From Mesostigma viride (lineage: Eukaryota; Streptophyta; Mesostigmatophyceae; Mesostigmatales; Mesostigmataceae): a DNA stretch of 62,000 nt. Below, one piece after another: positions 1 through 11,300 of this stretch. Positions within the stretch are counted from its first letter, which is position 1, and every line of letters starts with the position of its first letter. Location: NCBI GenBank assembly GCA_009746045.1, contig RPFO01000189.1, positions 740,248 to 802,247 of the forward strand, read 5' to 3'. The notes below the pieces were generated by a model that was not told the origin of the DNA, made no database searches, and worked only from the letters and a program-made list of their open reading frames with translations. A program made the position numbers and the translations under genes.

Positions 1-274
1 GCATAAGCTCATGTATGCGCCTGTATGACAGCATGCGCGGGAGGAATTGCGAGACGGCCAAGGCATGAGATCTAGGTGAGAAGTTCTGGGAGAAATTTTC
101 AAGGCATTTTTTAGTGACGATATGACTTCAGATTCTCCACTACACTACTTGACCGTTTGGGTCAGAGACATGCTTCATGACCTATATGAAATATCCACTG
201 TACATAGCTATCCAGGAACATGTAAAATTCCCCAGAGTGGGAACAGCAAATATGCTGATATATGTATCTAGTAG

Positions 275-281
<7 letters not shown>

Positions 282-310
<29 letters not shown>
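282..310. repeat. (TA)n microsatellite
   Basis: An uninterrupted TA dinucleotide run of about 29 bp. It lies to the left of the last visible exon of channel A, so it is probably intronic. No gene is visible in 1-1000. Confidence 0.9.
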
Positions 311-312
<2 letters not shown>

Positions 313-440
313 CTCCTAGGGCAAGCCCCCCTGCCCCGTGTAAATGTCAATACTTGTAAAAAAATTAACGATGAGAATTGCCCACTCCGAGCGGCTTCAT
401 AAACTCGGGCAGACAAGCGGATAACCAGCAGCTGCTGCAC

Positions 441-632
441 GTTGGCTCGTTGCCACAGGCTGCGAAGCTACCGGTGCTGCACGTTGCCACAGGCTGCGAT
501 GCTGCAAATGCTGCACGTTGCCACAGGCTGCGATGCTGCAAATGCGGCAGTGACGCTGCCACAGGCTGCGATGCCGCAAATGCTGCACGTTGCCACAGGC
601 TGCGATGCTGCACGTTGCCACAGGCAGCGATG
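441..632. repeat. Imperfect minisatellite around GTTGCCACAGGCTGCGATGC
   Basis: Five to six imperfect copies of a GTTGCCACAGGCTGCGATGC core, variably followed by TGCAAATGCTGCAC, so unit length varies between about 25 and 35 bp. Open frames through it in several phases are repeat artefacts. No coding function is seen. Confidence 0.8.
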
Positions 633-1076
633 ATAGATCCTAGCCAAGAGCCTACCCTAGGCTCTGCTAAGGCTGAAGGCATATTCTCCTTGTTGGTAAA
701 AACCCATAATATGGAAAAGCCAAGAAGAAAACATTCCCAGTCTGTAAAACTGGTCGCCCCACCTTGCACCTTTGGACTGTTCCAAGCCTGGTCAGGCAAA
801 GGAACTATCTAACTAGGTCAGGCAAAGGAACTATCTACTAGCTATAACTAGCAGGGAAGGAACCAGGAGAGCATTAGCAACTCCAGCGTTTGGAGGCTGC
901 CAAAACAGCCACAAAATCCCCACCTGTCAGTCCTGTATGACAAGTGTCCACGGAGAGATGCAAACATGTGCGAACTTTCTTGCTTACTAACTAACATAGC
1001 GACTGGGTTACAGGTGCGGCCCAAAGCATGCGCTCATGCTAGCCACCGACACGAACACAACGCAGACACACACTCA

Positions 1077-1311
1077 CTTACCAAGTTTCCAAAACCACAG
1101 GTGGGGCCCCAACAGTCAACACACTTACCAAGTTTCCAAAACCACAGGTGGGGCCCCAACAGTCAACACACTTACCAAGTTTCCGAAACCACAGGTGGGG
1201 CCCCAACGCTCAACACACTTACCAAGTTTCCAAAACCACAGGTGGGGCCCCAACACTCAACACACTTACCAAGTTTCCAAAACAACAGGTGGGGCCCAAA
1301 CACTCAACACA
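1077..1311. repeat. 47-bp tandem repeat, 5 copies, beside the channel A pore exon
   Basis: Five near-identical 47-bp units start at 1077, 1124, 1171, 1218 and 1265. Each contains CACTTACC, which on the minus strand reads GGTAAGTG, a good 5' splice-donor sequence. The array abuts the real donor of the channel A pore exon (GTAAGT at 1315-1320). On its far side a 19-bp copy of the exon end (1038-1056, identical to 1321-1339) is found. The array therefore sits between a true exon end and a duplicated exon end, and is probably intronic. Confidence 0.9.
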
Positions 1312-1320
1312 CGAACTTAC

Positions 1321-4171
1321 GCTAGCCACCGACACGAACGCGAAGTAGACGCACGCGACGTACTGCGCCCACCAGTCGGCCTCCATCAGCGGCACCACCT
1401 GGTCCTCGACTTGGACGGTCGTAGAGTACACCCACGCGCCCTCGGGGTTGTATGGCTGCTGCGTGCCGATGAGGAAGAAGAGGCAGCCCGAGTAGTGGCA
1501 GTAGAGCAGCAGCTGGCAGGCACATGCGCATGATGCATGCATGCAGAGAGCAGACGGACGCATGGGGGTGAAGGGACAGGGCGAGAGGTGGCAGGAGAGC
1601 AGGAGCTAGTGTGGGGGTGCACAGGAGGGGCCATGAAAAGGGAGTATACTGAGGGAGGAAGGCCATGGGAGTGCAAGAGAGGTGTGAAGAGGGGAAGTTT
1701 TAATTGTGGGATGAAAGACAGGATACGTTCCTATTGGCTGGGTTCCTAGGTTCTATTGCGTGGCCGGCATGCGCGTATCCCCCACCATGGTACGCATACC
1801 TGCATAAACAGCGTCCACCTGCATACCTGCATGCCCGCAAAACAAGCAGCCACCCAGCAACCGCGCCCCGACCCATTGTAGGATACTATTGCTGGTTGTC
1901 TCAGTGGTTGTTATTACAACCACCTGCCCAGAAGAAGACCACCAACACATGCAGCAGATGTCACCTACCCAGAACACTTTCTTATGCACCCAGCGAGCGT
2001 CCACCCAACCAAATTACAATATCACCTACCCAGAAGAAGGCCACCGGCTCACAAGACCCGTATGTACCCAGCAACTATGCCCCTACCCAGAAGAAGGCGA
2101 TGATGTACTCCTTGGCTTCCAGCTTGGCGGCGCTCAGCTTCCACCGCGTGAAGCGCCCCAGTCGCGCAAAGCGGACCAGCTGGGGGGAGGCGGCACGCGC
2201 ACCGGAACCATTTTAGTCGGCCACTTTGGTCAATGAGTAATGCTATCGTAGTGCCACCTTAGTACCTTTTTATAGGGGGTGGTAGTTCTAAAAAGTTGTA
2301 TGTGTAGTTCTAGTGATAATTACTACTATATGATTATTTGGCTACAAAACCTCCTGGGGACTTGGTTGGGAAGGCAGCCCACACAGGTTCTACCCATAAC
2401 TCACGTCACACACTAGCCGCCACTGTGCTAAGCAAGTGCTTGCTCTATCACTACCAGCGGCCCTCGGGTGGGCGCTAACGGCATCCTGTGGAGCCACAAC
2501 GTGTGTTACGTGCGACATGTGCACAGCGACCCCAGCACTCTCCGCACGTGCACGTACAGTATACAGTCCACATGCACCGTAACAATTCATCGATTCAAAA
2601 TCCTGGTATGGGTGACCAATGAGTGATGGGTGACCACCTTGACTGGACTATGAATGACCAACGAGTTGACTGGTCCACCCGGGTACTTACCTTGAGCACC
2701 CGCATCCGCAACCTATAGGAATGTTGGTCACCTTTGGCAGCCTCAACAGCATCAGCGGGTGGTTCCATATTGACATTTCAATATAGCAACATCACGCACG
2801 GTTTGGCATTCAAGCCCAAGCATCTACCTTCAACAGCCGCAATAACACCAGTAGCCGAGGTTTCGTTGGCACGTGTGTGCCTACATTTTACAATCACTCC
2901 CATGCTTTGACCTCGTGGCCCAAGCACCTATCTTCAACAGCCGCAGCAGGACCCTACAAGAACTCACTCGGATCCCACCGCTGATACAACGCTCCCCGTT
3001 AGCAGCCTGTACGACGGTCCCCGTTAGCAGCCTTTTACACGAACCTCCAGCCGCAGCCTAGGCGATGTTACTGTTGTTAACTTTCACAGTCACTATAACA
3101 CTTAGACATTGTCGCGCATCCGCCCACCTTCAACAGGCGCAACAACACCAGCAGCCGTAGCCTCTTCCTCTTCCCTCTGCTGTCCATCACCCAGGAGAGG
3201 TCGTCCAAGGGGAGGCTGGAGACAAAGTCGATGGCGAACCAGGTGCGCAGGTAGTGGAGTGCCACCTGGCGATATCGGGGTGGCCGAAACGACAACGCAG
3301 TGCAATTGTATGTCACACTACACTGGGAGCGACGAGATGATAGAACGCCAACCAGGCGCACCTGTGTTGGGAACCACTACAGAGCTCCCGCGATAAGCGA
3401 GCTCCGTTCATAACCAGCTGCACTTCTTTTGTTTAAATGGCTTTTTATCATGCCCAGTAGCTGAGAATGCAGTGAGGGCCGAGATGAGAGCCGGCGAGGG
3501 AGGAAGAAGCAACATAACGCGAGACGGATGGCTGATGCGTGCATGGGTGGCTGGGTGGTGGCGGTGGTGCTTGCATACTTGAGTGAGCAGGCGGAAAGGA
3601 AAGAGGGCAGTGGCTGGAATCGGCGCCATGCTTGCCCCGTCAGCAACCGTCTCGGGTCAAAGCCTGACATAAGTTGTAACAGCCTTGATTCACCCAAGTC
3701 GCAACAGTCTCGATTCATGCAAGTCGCAACAGTCTCGATTCGCTTAAGTTGCAACAGTAAGGTGACAGGGTCGCACATGCATGCTGGCGATGGTGTTGTG
3801 CCGTATGCCATTGTACGCGAGCGCCACGTCACCTTCTTCGGGTCCATCTCCACCACGGCGGACCCGTACTCCGCCACCGAGAAGCCGGAGTGGGCCACCA
3901 CGCTATCGGCCTTGACGATGTACCCCAGCCGGAAGTTGAGACACGTGTCGATCATGAAGAAGACGTCGCTTAAGAAGAAGGCCAGGTCCCAGGGCCACCC
4001 AAGCAGGGAATCCCAGGCGACGCTGACGGGCAGAAGAAACCCGACGAAGACGATGATAACGCTGAACAGGAGCATCTCGTAATAAAATCGAAACCTGCTC
4101 AGAGGGCTCATCATCGGCAAGCGAGGTAGTCGCCATCGGCTGAAATGCTTGAAAATGCTGGCCCCTACCAT
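1321..4171 (-). CDS. Voltage-gated / cyclic-nucleotide-gated-type K+ channel A (partial, spliced)
   Basis: Four minus-strand exons are recognisable: S1-S2 at 3833 to about 4171, S3-S4 at 3128-3265, S4-S5 linker at 2087-2179, and S5 to pore helix at 1321-1512. All visible junctions are phase 0 with CAG acceptors and GT donors. S2 carries the EAG/CNG-type pattern DVFFMIDTCLNFRLGY. S4 crosses an exon junction and has six basic residues spaced every third position (R-x2-K-x2-R-x2-R-x2-R-x2-R), a full voltage sensor. The pore exon begins LLLYCHYSGC and ends just before the expected GFGD filter. The filter, S6 and nucleotide-binding exons are not found in 1-1320 and must lie beyond the window, or are lost. 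The start is uncertain: an ATG at 4171 precedes S1, and an MM pair at 4109-4114 is an alternative; an upstream exon is possible. It is a head-to-head paralogue of channel B and acts in a membrane, conducting K+ by family inference. Confidence 0.8.
1921..2090. repeat. Degenerate copies of channel A exon end plus donor
   Basis: The real exon end (plus strand CTACCCAGAAGAAGG at 2083-2097, minus strand reading CCTTCTTCTGG then GTAG) is echoed inside the adjoining intron at 1921-1937 (CACCTGCCCAGAAGAAG), about 1962-1976 (CACCTACCCAGAACA) and 2024-2040 (ACCTACCCAGAAGAAGG). Each copy keeps a GT or GC donor-like dinucleotide at the same place. Spacing is about 40-60 bp, which suggests tandem duplication of the exon-intron junction followed by decay. 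Confidence 0.7.
2687..2960. repeat. Degenerate copies of channel A S4 exon end plus donor
   Basis: The S4 exon ends at 3128; its plus-strand junction reads CACCTTCAACAGGCGCAACA. Related strings occur in the downstream intron at about 2826-2845 (ACCTTCAACAGCCGCAATAA), 2926-2946 (CCTATCTTCAACAGCCGCAG) and more weakly at 2731-2755 and 2687-2710. They are not needed for the reading frame and look like decayed junction duplicates. Confidence 0.6.
3677..3766. repeat. About 24-bp tandem repeat in a channel A intron
   Basis: Three to four units of roughly AAGTCGCAACAGTCTCGATTC with small changes. The array lies in the intron between the S1-S2 and S3-S4 exons. Confidence 0.7.
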
Positions 4172-5396
4172 GCCCGGAACTTCCCTGTCGCAACGCTCGG
4201 CCCTCGTGAGGAAAAGCGTCTTCCAGTCCACTAACAAATTTACAGTTCAGTTATGCACTTCCATTGGACCACCCACGTCCAAGAGAAATAGTCGAAGCTC
4301 GTCCTCATAGCATGCCAAAGGTTAGCAACAGGAGGGGCATGCTGAAGAGGAACTAAAAGCAAAGTTTCCATCCCCTAGAGTGCTCCCACAGTAGTCGCTA
4401 GCCATGCATTTAAGTCATCCATATCGTCGCTGAGGAATAATTATAGAAAACTTACGTACATGCATTGTTCAAAACCACAAAACGATTCTCCAGGTTATTT
4501 TCCAGCATTACGCCAGAAAGTAATAACTTCATGCCCAATGTTATAACGAAGCTGATGAAAGCTAGTTGGGTATTGCGCCCCAGAGAGCGCCTTGTATAAA
4601 CGCCGCTGCCCAAATGCAACGTCTTTTGTTGCGGCATGCCAGTTTCCTTGCGACCCTGTGCAGATCACTAGGAAAGAAGAACTGTGTAAGAAACTAGGGG
4701 TTATTGCGGGATCGAGCTGCTGTGTATTGGATCGCCTGGATCGGTCGCCATAGCAGCTCGGTGCTCAGTTCCGTGCACTTCGGTGGACTGTACCGGACTA
4801 CGAGGACCAGGGATACGGCCTCGAACGCCCTCAACATAAGGCGAGCAACGTGGACACTAGTACATACCGAGTTGTTGTTGTTCTGTCCCGCGCCGCAGTC
4901 AGCAGCAGAGAGTACCGAGTACACGGTGGAAAGATGTTACACGTTACAGTACCTGTTACATAGGTAGGTACTTCGGTAGCACGCGCGCGCCTGTGTGCCC
5001 ACAACATGCCCATGGATAAGTCCTGGACCCCATAAACGATGCCCCTGTTAAGAATTCGGAAGCGTTAAGCGATCGTGTTACCTCGTCCCAAAAATACTTT
5101 ATTTCCTAAGGCTCCGATGTATATTATTGCGCCAGGCTATTGAGGTTGGGTACAGTGATGGCAAAGCGTCCTCTATCCGTTTTGGAGTCTGCTTTTGTTG
5201 GAGATTAATGACCGTTTAGTTGCTGCCGTTTTGGGACCCGCTTCCGTCACCTCCAGTAGCGGACGCCACCGCACTCGCTTGCATCTTGTTCTTGTCGTTG
5301 GCATCGCGGCCTCCTATGGTCGCGAGGAGCGTTTGGTAGTGACGTGCCTGGAAGCCAGTACTGTCGAAAGTTGCTTATCTTTGTTAAAATTGACTG
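4172..5396. promoter_or_regulatory. Shared 5' intergenic region of the divergent channel genes
   Basis: About 1.2 kb separates the first recognisable exons of channel A (leftward) and channel B (rightward), so this interval should hold both promoters and 5' untranslated sequence, possibly as a bidirectional promoter. I see no convincing TATA box or other named element. Short upstream exons for either gene cannot be excluded. This is inference from gene orientation only. Confidence 0.4.
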
Positions 5397-8300
5397 ATGC
5401 CCGACCACGGCCAGAGACTGAATCTTCACCCCCCCCTGGAGGCCAGGCCTACGAAAGCAGGTAGCACTGCCGGCGAAAGCCTTCATCCAAGCGTCGACAA
5501 ACCCGCCCAATGGGGCCTACCCATGTTCAGCCCGTTGAGCCGATCCCGGCTGTACTATGAAGTCATCTTGCTCGTGACGGTCGTCGCCAGCGGGTTCCTG
5601 ATCCCCGTGGGCGTCGGGTGGGCGCCCGACCTAGGCCAGGGTTGGAGAATCTTTTTTGTCGTCACGGATGTATATTTCATGCTGGACACCATCCTGAACT
5701 TCCGGCTGGGGTACATCGTCAGTTATACAAGCATCCGGCGTGAGATTGGCGGGCTGTTGCCCATGGCTACCGCGGTGGAGATGAACCCACGCAAGGTGCG
5801 TTTTGTTAAGGCGCTCCCTTGTCTGGCTTCCTGTGTGTGGTTTCATGTGTGTGGTTCCCATCGCATGCTTTGTGGTGTGTGGTGCTGGCAGCGTGCTACA
5901 TATGCTGTTCGAGGGTGGTGCTCGAGAAAATGTGTCCTTTAATTCTTCAAGTGTACTGGTTCCCAATTAATGACCACCCCAGGCGCTCGCTGTAAGCACC
6001 GGGCGGTCACTCCCTATGTATGTCACTCTGTGGGGCCTTGCAGGCTGGCTGCTTTTTGTGTAGGCAGCTTCCCTCAATTCCTATATTGCTTCAGGGGTGC
6101 TCGCCAGGCTTTGGGAGTTCCTACGGCAAGATGGGCAAAGTCGAGTCCTAGCCCACTATTGCTCATTGTTACCCTTAGTGAGTGTTTTTGCTTTGATGGT
6201 TTGGCCTTGTACTTCACGCACACGTATCCTGCCCCTCCCCCCCCCGCCCCTGCCCAAGCGTGCACAAAGATGTGTGGTCCAACAGGATGAAGGTCCCTCA
6301 AACAGCATGGGTGGGTGGGCACAGGTTATTGCTTGGTCGCTGGGTCGCTGGGTCGCTGGGTCGCTGGGTCGCTGGGTCGCTTGGTCGCTTGGTCGTTTGG
6401 TCGCTTGGTCGCTTGGTCGCTTGGTCGCTTGGTCGCTGGGTCGCTGGGTCGCTGGGTCGCTGGGTCGCTGGGTCGCTGGGTCGCTTGGTCGCTTGGTCGC
6501 TTGGTCGCTTGGTCGCTTGGTCGCTTGGTCGCTTGGTCGCTTGGTCGCTTGGTCGCTTGGTCGCTTGGTCGCTTGGTCGCTTGGTCGCTTGGTCGCTTGG
6601 TCGCTTGGTCGCTTGGTCGCTTGGTCGCTTGGTCGCTTGGTCGCTTGGTCGCTTGGTCGCTTGGTCGCTTGATCGCTTGGTGGCTTGGTCGCTTGGTTGG
6701 GAGGCTGGGAGGTAGAGAGGGAGGGAAAAGAGAACGGCCTCTAATTCTCAATCGTTGCTGCCTGACATGCATGACTGTTGACCCGACTTTGTTGTGGTCT
6801 TGTGGCTGTTTGATTTGCTTTTTGCTGACCACGTATACCATGGAAGTCCCCACGTACTGCGTCGTGAGATCAAGAACGCAACATACTTTAGTAGAACATT
6901 GATTGCGTTTGACCTGCACGTTGCATGGATAAGGGGCATGTGTTGTGTGTGTGTGTGTGTGGTGCCTTCTTTTATACTCTGTCTTGTGGCCAGGGGCTAA
7001 CGCATACCTTCATCTGCGCGGCCATCCCTGCCAGGTGGCACGCCATTATTTGAAGACGTGGTTTGTCCCAGATACGCTCGGCAGTCTTCCTTTTGACCTG
7101 GTGGGCTGGCGCACCCACAATGCGGCAAGTGGTTTGAAGCTGCTGGGACTGCTCCGGCTGTTCAAGGTGGGTGGGTGAGGCTGTTCAAGGCGTGTGGGTG
7201 AGGGCCAATTTAGGTGGGTGAGTGAGGCTGTTTGAGGTGAGTGGGTGAGGGCCAATCTACGTGGGTGGGTAAAGCTGTTTAAGGTGGGTGGCAGGGGTGA
7301 TGAGGAAGGGCGCCTGTCGAGAAAGTAAACAATCTTTATTCATCAACTTAATACTTAAGGATTAAGTTCACGTCACAGAATGTAGGACTCAGGCCCTCGG
7401 CCAGAGGACCAGCTGCTGGACGCATTGCGTGTGTGAGAGTATACGATGGTTGATGATTGAACGTGTTTCGTCGTCGTACTATCAACAGGAAGAGTGGTCC
7501 CATCATTTATACATTCGGACAAACTCTTCCGAAGCTTCCCGAAGGTAGCTTTGCGCAAGGTCTTGCGCAAAGTATGTGGATGTAAAGGTAAACACAAAGT
7601 GAGTGAACAGGAATGCACTGCCACTGTACGTTCTGTTCAGCACATGGCCTAATCACGACAAAATGTCCAAGTAGCTAATTAGCTGGTATGAGGACTAATT
7701 ATTCCTTGACGGAAGTCCTGTCCGTCCAATCTCAGGCTTGCAGTCTAGTCTGATCATCTACTCCCTGCCACAAACGTAAATACTTTGACCAATCTATTAA
7801 TGACTTTTGCTAAGCAGGTGTATCGATACTTCTGACAGAGCCTTATGCCTTTCCAGCTGTTCAAGGTGGGTTGCTTGGCTGCTGTATATTAAAGTTGCAA
7901 TCATTGGGCTAAGCTAGCGATAGGGCTGGGAAATAGGGCGGTGGCCTCCTTTCTACAGTTGCATCGCTTTGCTCTTGCTCATGAGGCGCCGCAGCCACTG
8001 GGTGATGGGTCCTTGGTGTTGGGAGTTTGCGAGTTTGCGGTGCCAGAATCAGAGCAGGCTCCCCGCTTGTCAAGTCTTTGTAATGCCGGCGGTGGACTTG
8101 TGCATGCCCCACCCTGGCAGGTGATGCGCCTCAACTACCTGCAGAGCATCTTCAGGTGGCGGCCGACAGGTTTCATGTTTGCGGTGCGGGAGGTCATCTT
8201 CACGTTTCTGTGGGTACGTGCGCGTGGGCCCTTCTTTACGGGATTCGTTGACGGCACACCCAGCCGTGGACATGTCTTTGGGTACCTGCGGGCCTGGCCT

Positions 8301-11300
8301 GCTCTATTCTATCTGCCTCACATGCCTGACCGGGGATCCGGTGATCGCCGTGAAGGCCATGCGCCTGAGCTGGCAGCGTCCAGCCACACAGAGATGCATG
8401 TTGTTCCATGTTTCCCTTGGCATGATGTTGTTTTGCTCCATAGTTGGGTTTTGCCAACCCCGGTTGTCCGTGACGCAAAGCCACTTCTGTGACCGATCCA
8501 ACTGCTGCTGGCGTCTGCCAGTGGCAGGTGCAATGACCTTGGGGACGATTTTCTTTTGCGGGCTTCATGTTGGCAGGAGTACGTGGTGTGTGTGTGATTG
8601 GGTATGAGTGTGTATGTGTGCTGAGGCTCGCCTGTTGTTACTGCCAGCATATCGCGTGCGATGGTAATAGCATTCTGCCCTTGCCCCACCTCAACCCCTG
8701 GCCCTGACTCTGCCTCTCTTCTCCCTGCATCTCTCCCCCCCCTCCATCCAACAGCTGCGCAAGCCAACGCCCTTCTCCCTGCGTCACTGTCCCCTCTCGT
8801 CCCCCCTTCGCGCCCCCCCTTTTGTATTCCAAGGAAGTTTCCCCTACACCACCCAAAACATGTTTGCACGTTCCCTATCCATCCTTGCCTGCCTGCCCTG
8901 GCCACAGATGTTCCTATGCTGGCCCTTGTCCGCCTGCATATACCTGTACCCACACATGCATGCGTTCTTCCCTACAATAGACCCTTCCACGCCTTGCCAG
9001 TGCAGATGTGCGTGCCCTTTCTGCCATCTGTAAGGACGCGCTCATATCCTCACGCCTCACCAATATTATCCTCACCAATATCATTCTCACCAATATTATC
9101 CTCACCAATGCATGCTTTCAACGCATGCCTATCCCACCTTTCTTGTATGCCTTGGCTGCAGATGTATCTCTTCTGCCACTTCTCCGCCTGCGTGTTCTTC
9201 TGGGTGGGCCGGCTGCAACCGCCCAACCCCGAGGGGGCGTGGATCTACTCCACCAATGTCGTGGTGGATGGCAATGAAGCGGTGCCTGTCAGCGAGGCGA
9301 ACGGGTGGCAGCAGTACATCACCAGCCTCTACTTCTCTTTTGTCGCCATGACCAGCGTATGTCGCTCTGTGGGGGGGGGGGATCGTAGCGCGGCAGCGAT
9401 AGTAGCCTCACCCTCCTCTATGTCTCTTGCCACCATGACCAGGGTAAGCCCATGAGACCTCTAGCTAGTACCCCATAGACTCTACATGCACAGTACTTCA
9501 CCAGCCACAACTTCACGTTGGTCATCTCAATGGCCAGTCTCTTTCAGGGATTCCCATGTCTATCGAACTCGACCTCCACAACTGCATGTAGAATACACTT
9601 GGGTTTCCACAGCCCCTTCTCTTCAAGTTGTCACCTGTGGCATACGTGACATTCCTGAGCACTTCGCCACAAACACCCCACAATCACCCCACGACTATTG
9701 TGCCATTACCCTACTCGTACAATCACGCCGCTGTTACAATTACCCTACCACTACCATCATTCATCCCAAGTTTTGCGTGGTGCCCCGTTCTGGATGCAAT
9801 ACAGCAGGCTACTACCCCACCGTGTTCTAGCAAGTTGCTTGCCCATGGTGCCCACTGGACATCGTGAAACTGCTCGCTTAGTAAGTAATCATGCTCGTAT
9901 GTCATCCTATACTGCCTCATCACCCTGGTCGGCACGCACGAACCCACATTCCTGCCCTGATATTGCCCACATCAGCGGACCCACATTCCTGGCCTGATAT
10001 TGCCTGCGTCTGGCATATGACGCCCCCCGATCCCCCCACACACACACCTACACACACACACACACACACCTACCTTGGACCACCTGGCAGGTCGGCTTTG
10101 GTGACATCCATGCGGGCAACACGGTCCAAGAGCGTGTCTGGTAAGGAGGCCTCGTACAGGGGATGCTGACCGGGAGAGGCGGGGGGAGTTAACGGAGGGC
10201 GAAGAATGCAGTGATGAATAGGTTGGGGTGTTTTGTGCGCGGGGGAGGGGGCGGGAGACCGGCCAAAGGGAACACGAATTCTGTGCCTGTTTGAGAATGG
10301 AATCTGGCACGAGCGCATGGTGCCTGGCTTTGTATGTACGTTTCATTTTTCATTTGAGTCGGAGCAGAAGGGGATGGGTGGCCCTTTGCTTGTGGTGCCC
10401 ATGCTCGGGGAGAGCCGCTGTGTGCAAGCCTTGGAAAAAGCTGTTTCCTGCTCAATCAGTTTCTGTCGTGGAGCTCATGAGTATCATAGGCATTTGGTAT
10501 CGCTATCTTATATACTATTTTATATACTAGATTATATACTACGCAGTAGCCACCATACTGGAGTATATCCATGGTACTGGGCCGGTGAAATGACAATACA
10601 GCATGCGACCTCGGTTCCGCTGCTGCTTCTTTCGCGCCCATAATGCATCCACGCTGCTTACCGGCCACTCCATCTCAAGGTCTCCTTCCCTCCTGCTTTC
10701 TGAGGGCAAGTCATTAGTAAGGAGCATGAGTCAAGAACATGAGTCAAGAAAAAATAAAGGCATCGGCCTTCTTTTCAAGATGTCCCAGAGGGCCTTCGCG
10801 TCTTAATGGCGCCGCCGCTTTATCCAGTGCGACCCGCACAAGGGTCAACCCAAAGGCCACAACTGGAAGCAGTCCTCTTCGGGACACCCTGCGTGGGTGA
10901 AGCCTTCTTGGTCCTGTTCCCGTCTCAGAGCGCCACCTGGTGACCCACGATGGCGGCAGGAGCCACCAGCAGCTGTTCGACTGGCTGTGCGGCATGGGTG
11001 CAATGCCTCTGTGGAGGCCCTATCCGATGAACAGGGGCTTGCTTGCCATCATCCCTTAGCGAGAAATCAATAAAAAAGAAAAGGCTTGCCATCGGGTTCC
11101 CAGTAAACCTGCGCTTCCCAAACCGGGTGTGCGTGATGGACACCGTGTGTTGTTGATTAACTTCCCCGGACTAGAGAAGTATATCTTATTATCTTATTAT
11201 AGTGTATTGATAATGGTGATGCTTTCACTTGACCCTATAATGCATCCGCTGCTGCCTTTCTTTTCTTTTTCACCTAACATCTGTGCGTACCTGCTGGCCA

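Noticed and set aside
1077-1311. CRISPR-like array
   Set aside because: Units are contiguous 47-bp tandem copies without unique spacers, in a eukaryotic intron.
6097-6919. ORFs with SLGRLVAW-type repeats on both strands
   Set aside because: Produced by the 8-bp tandem array inside a channel B intron; every frame is open for the same reason.
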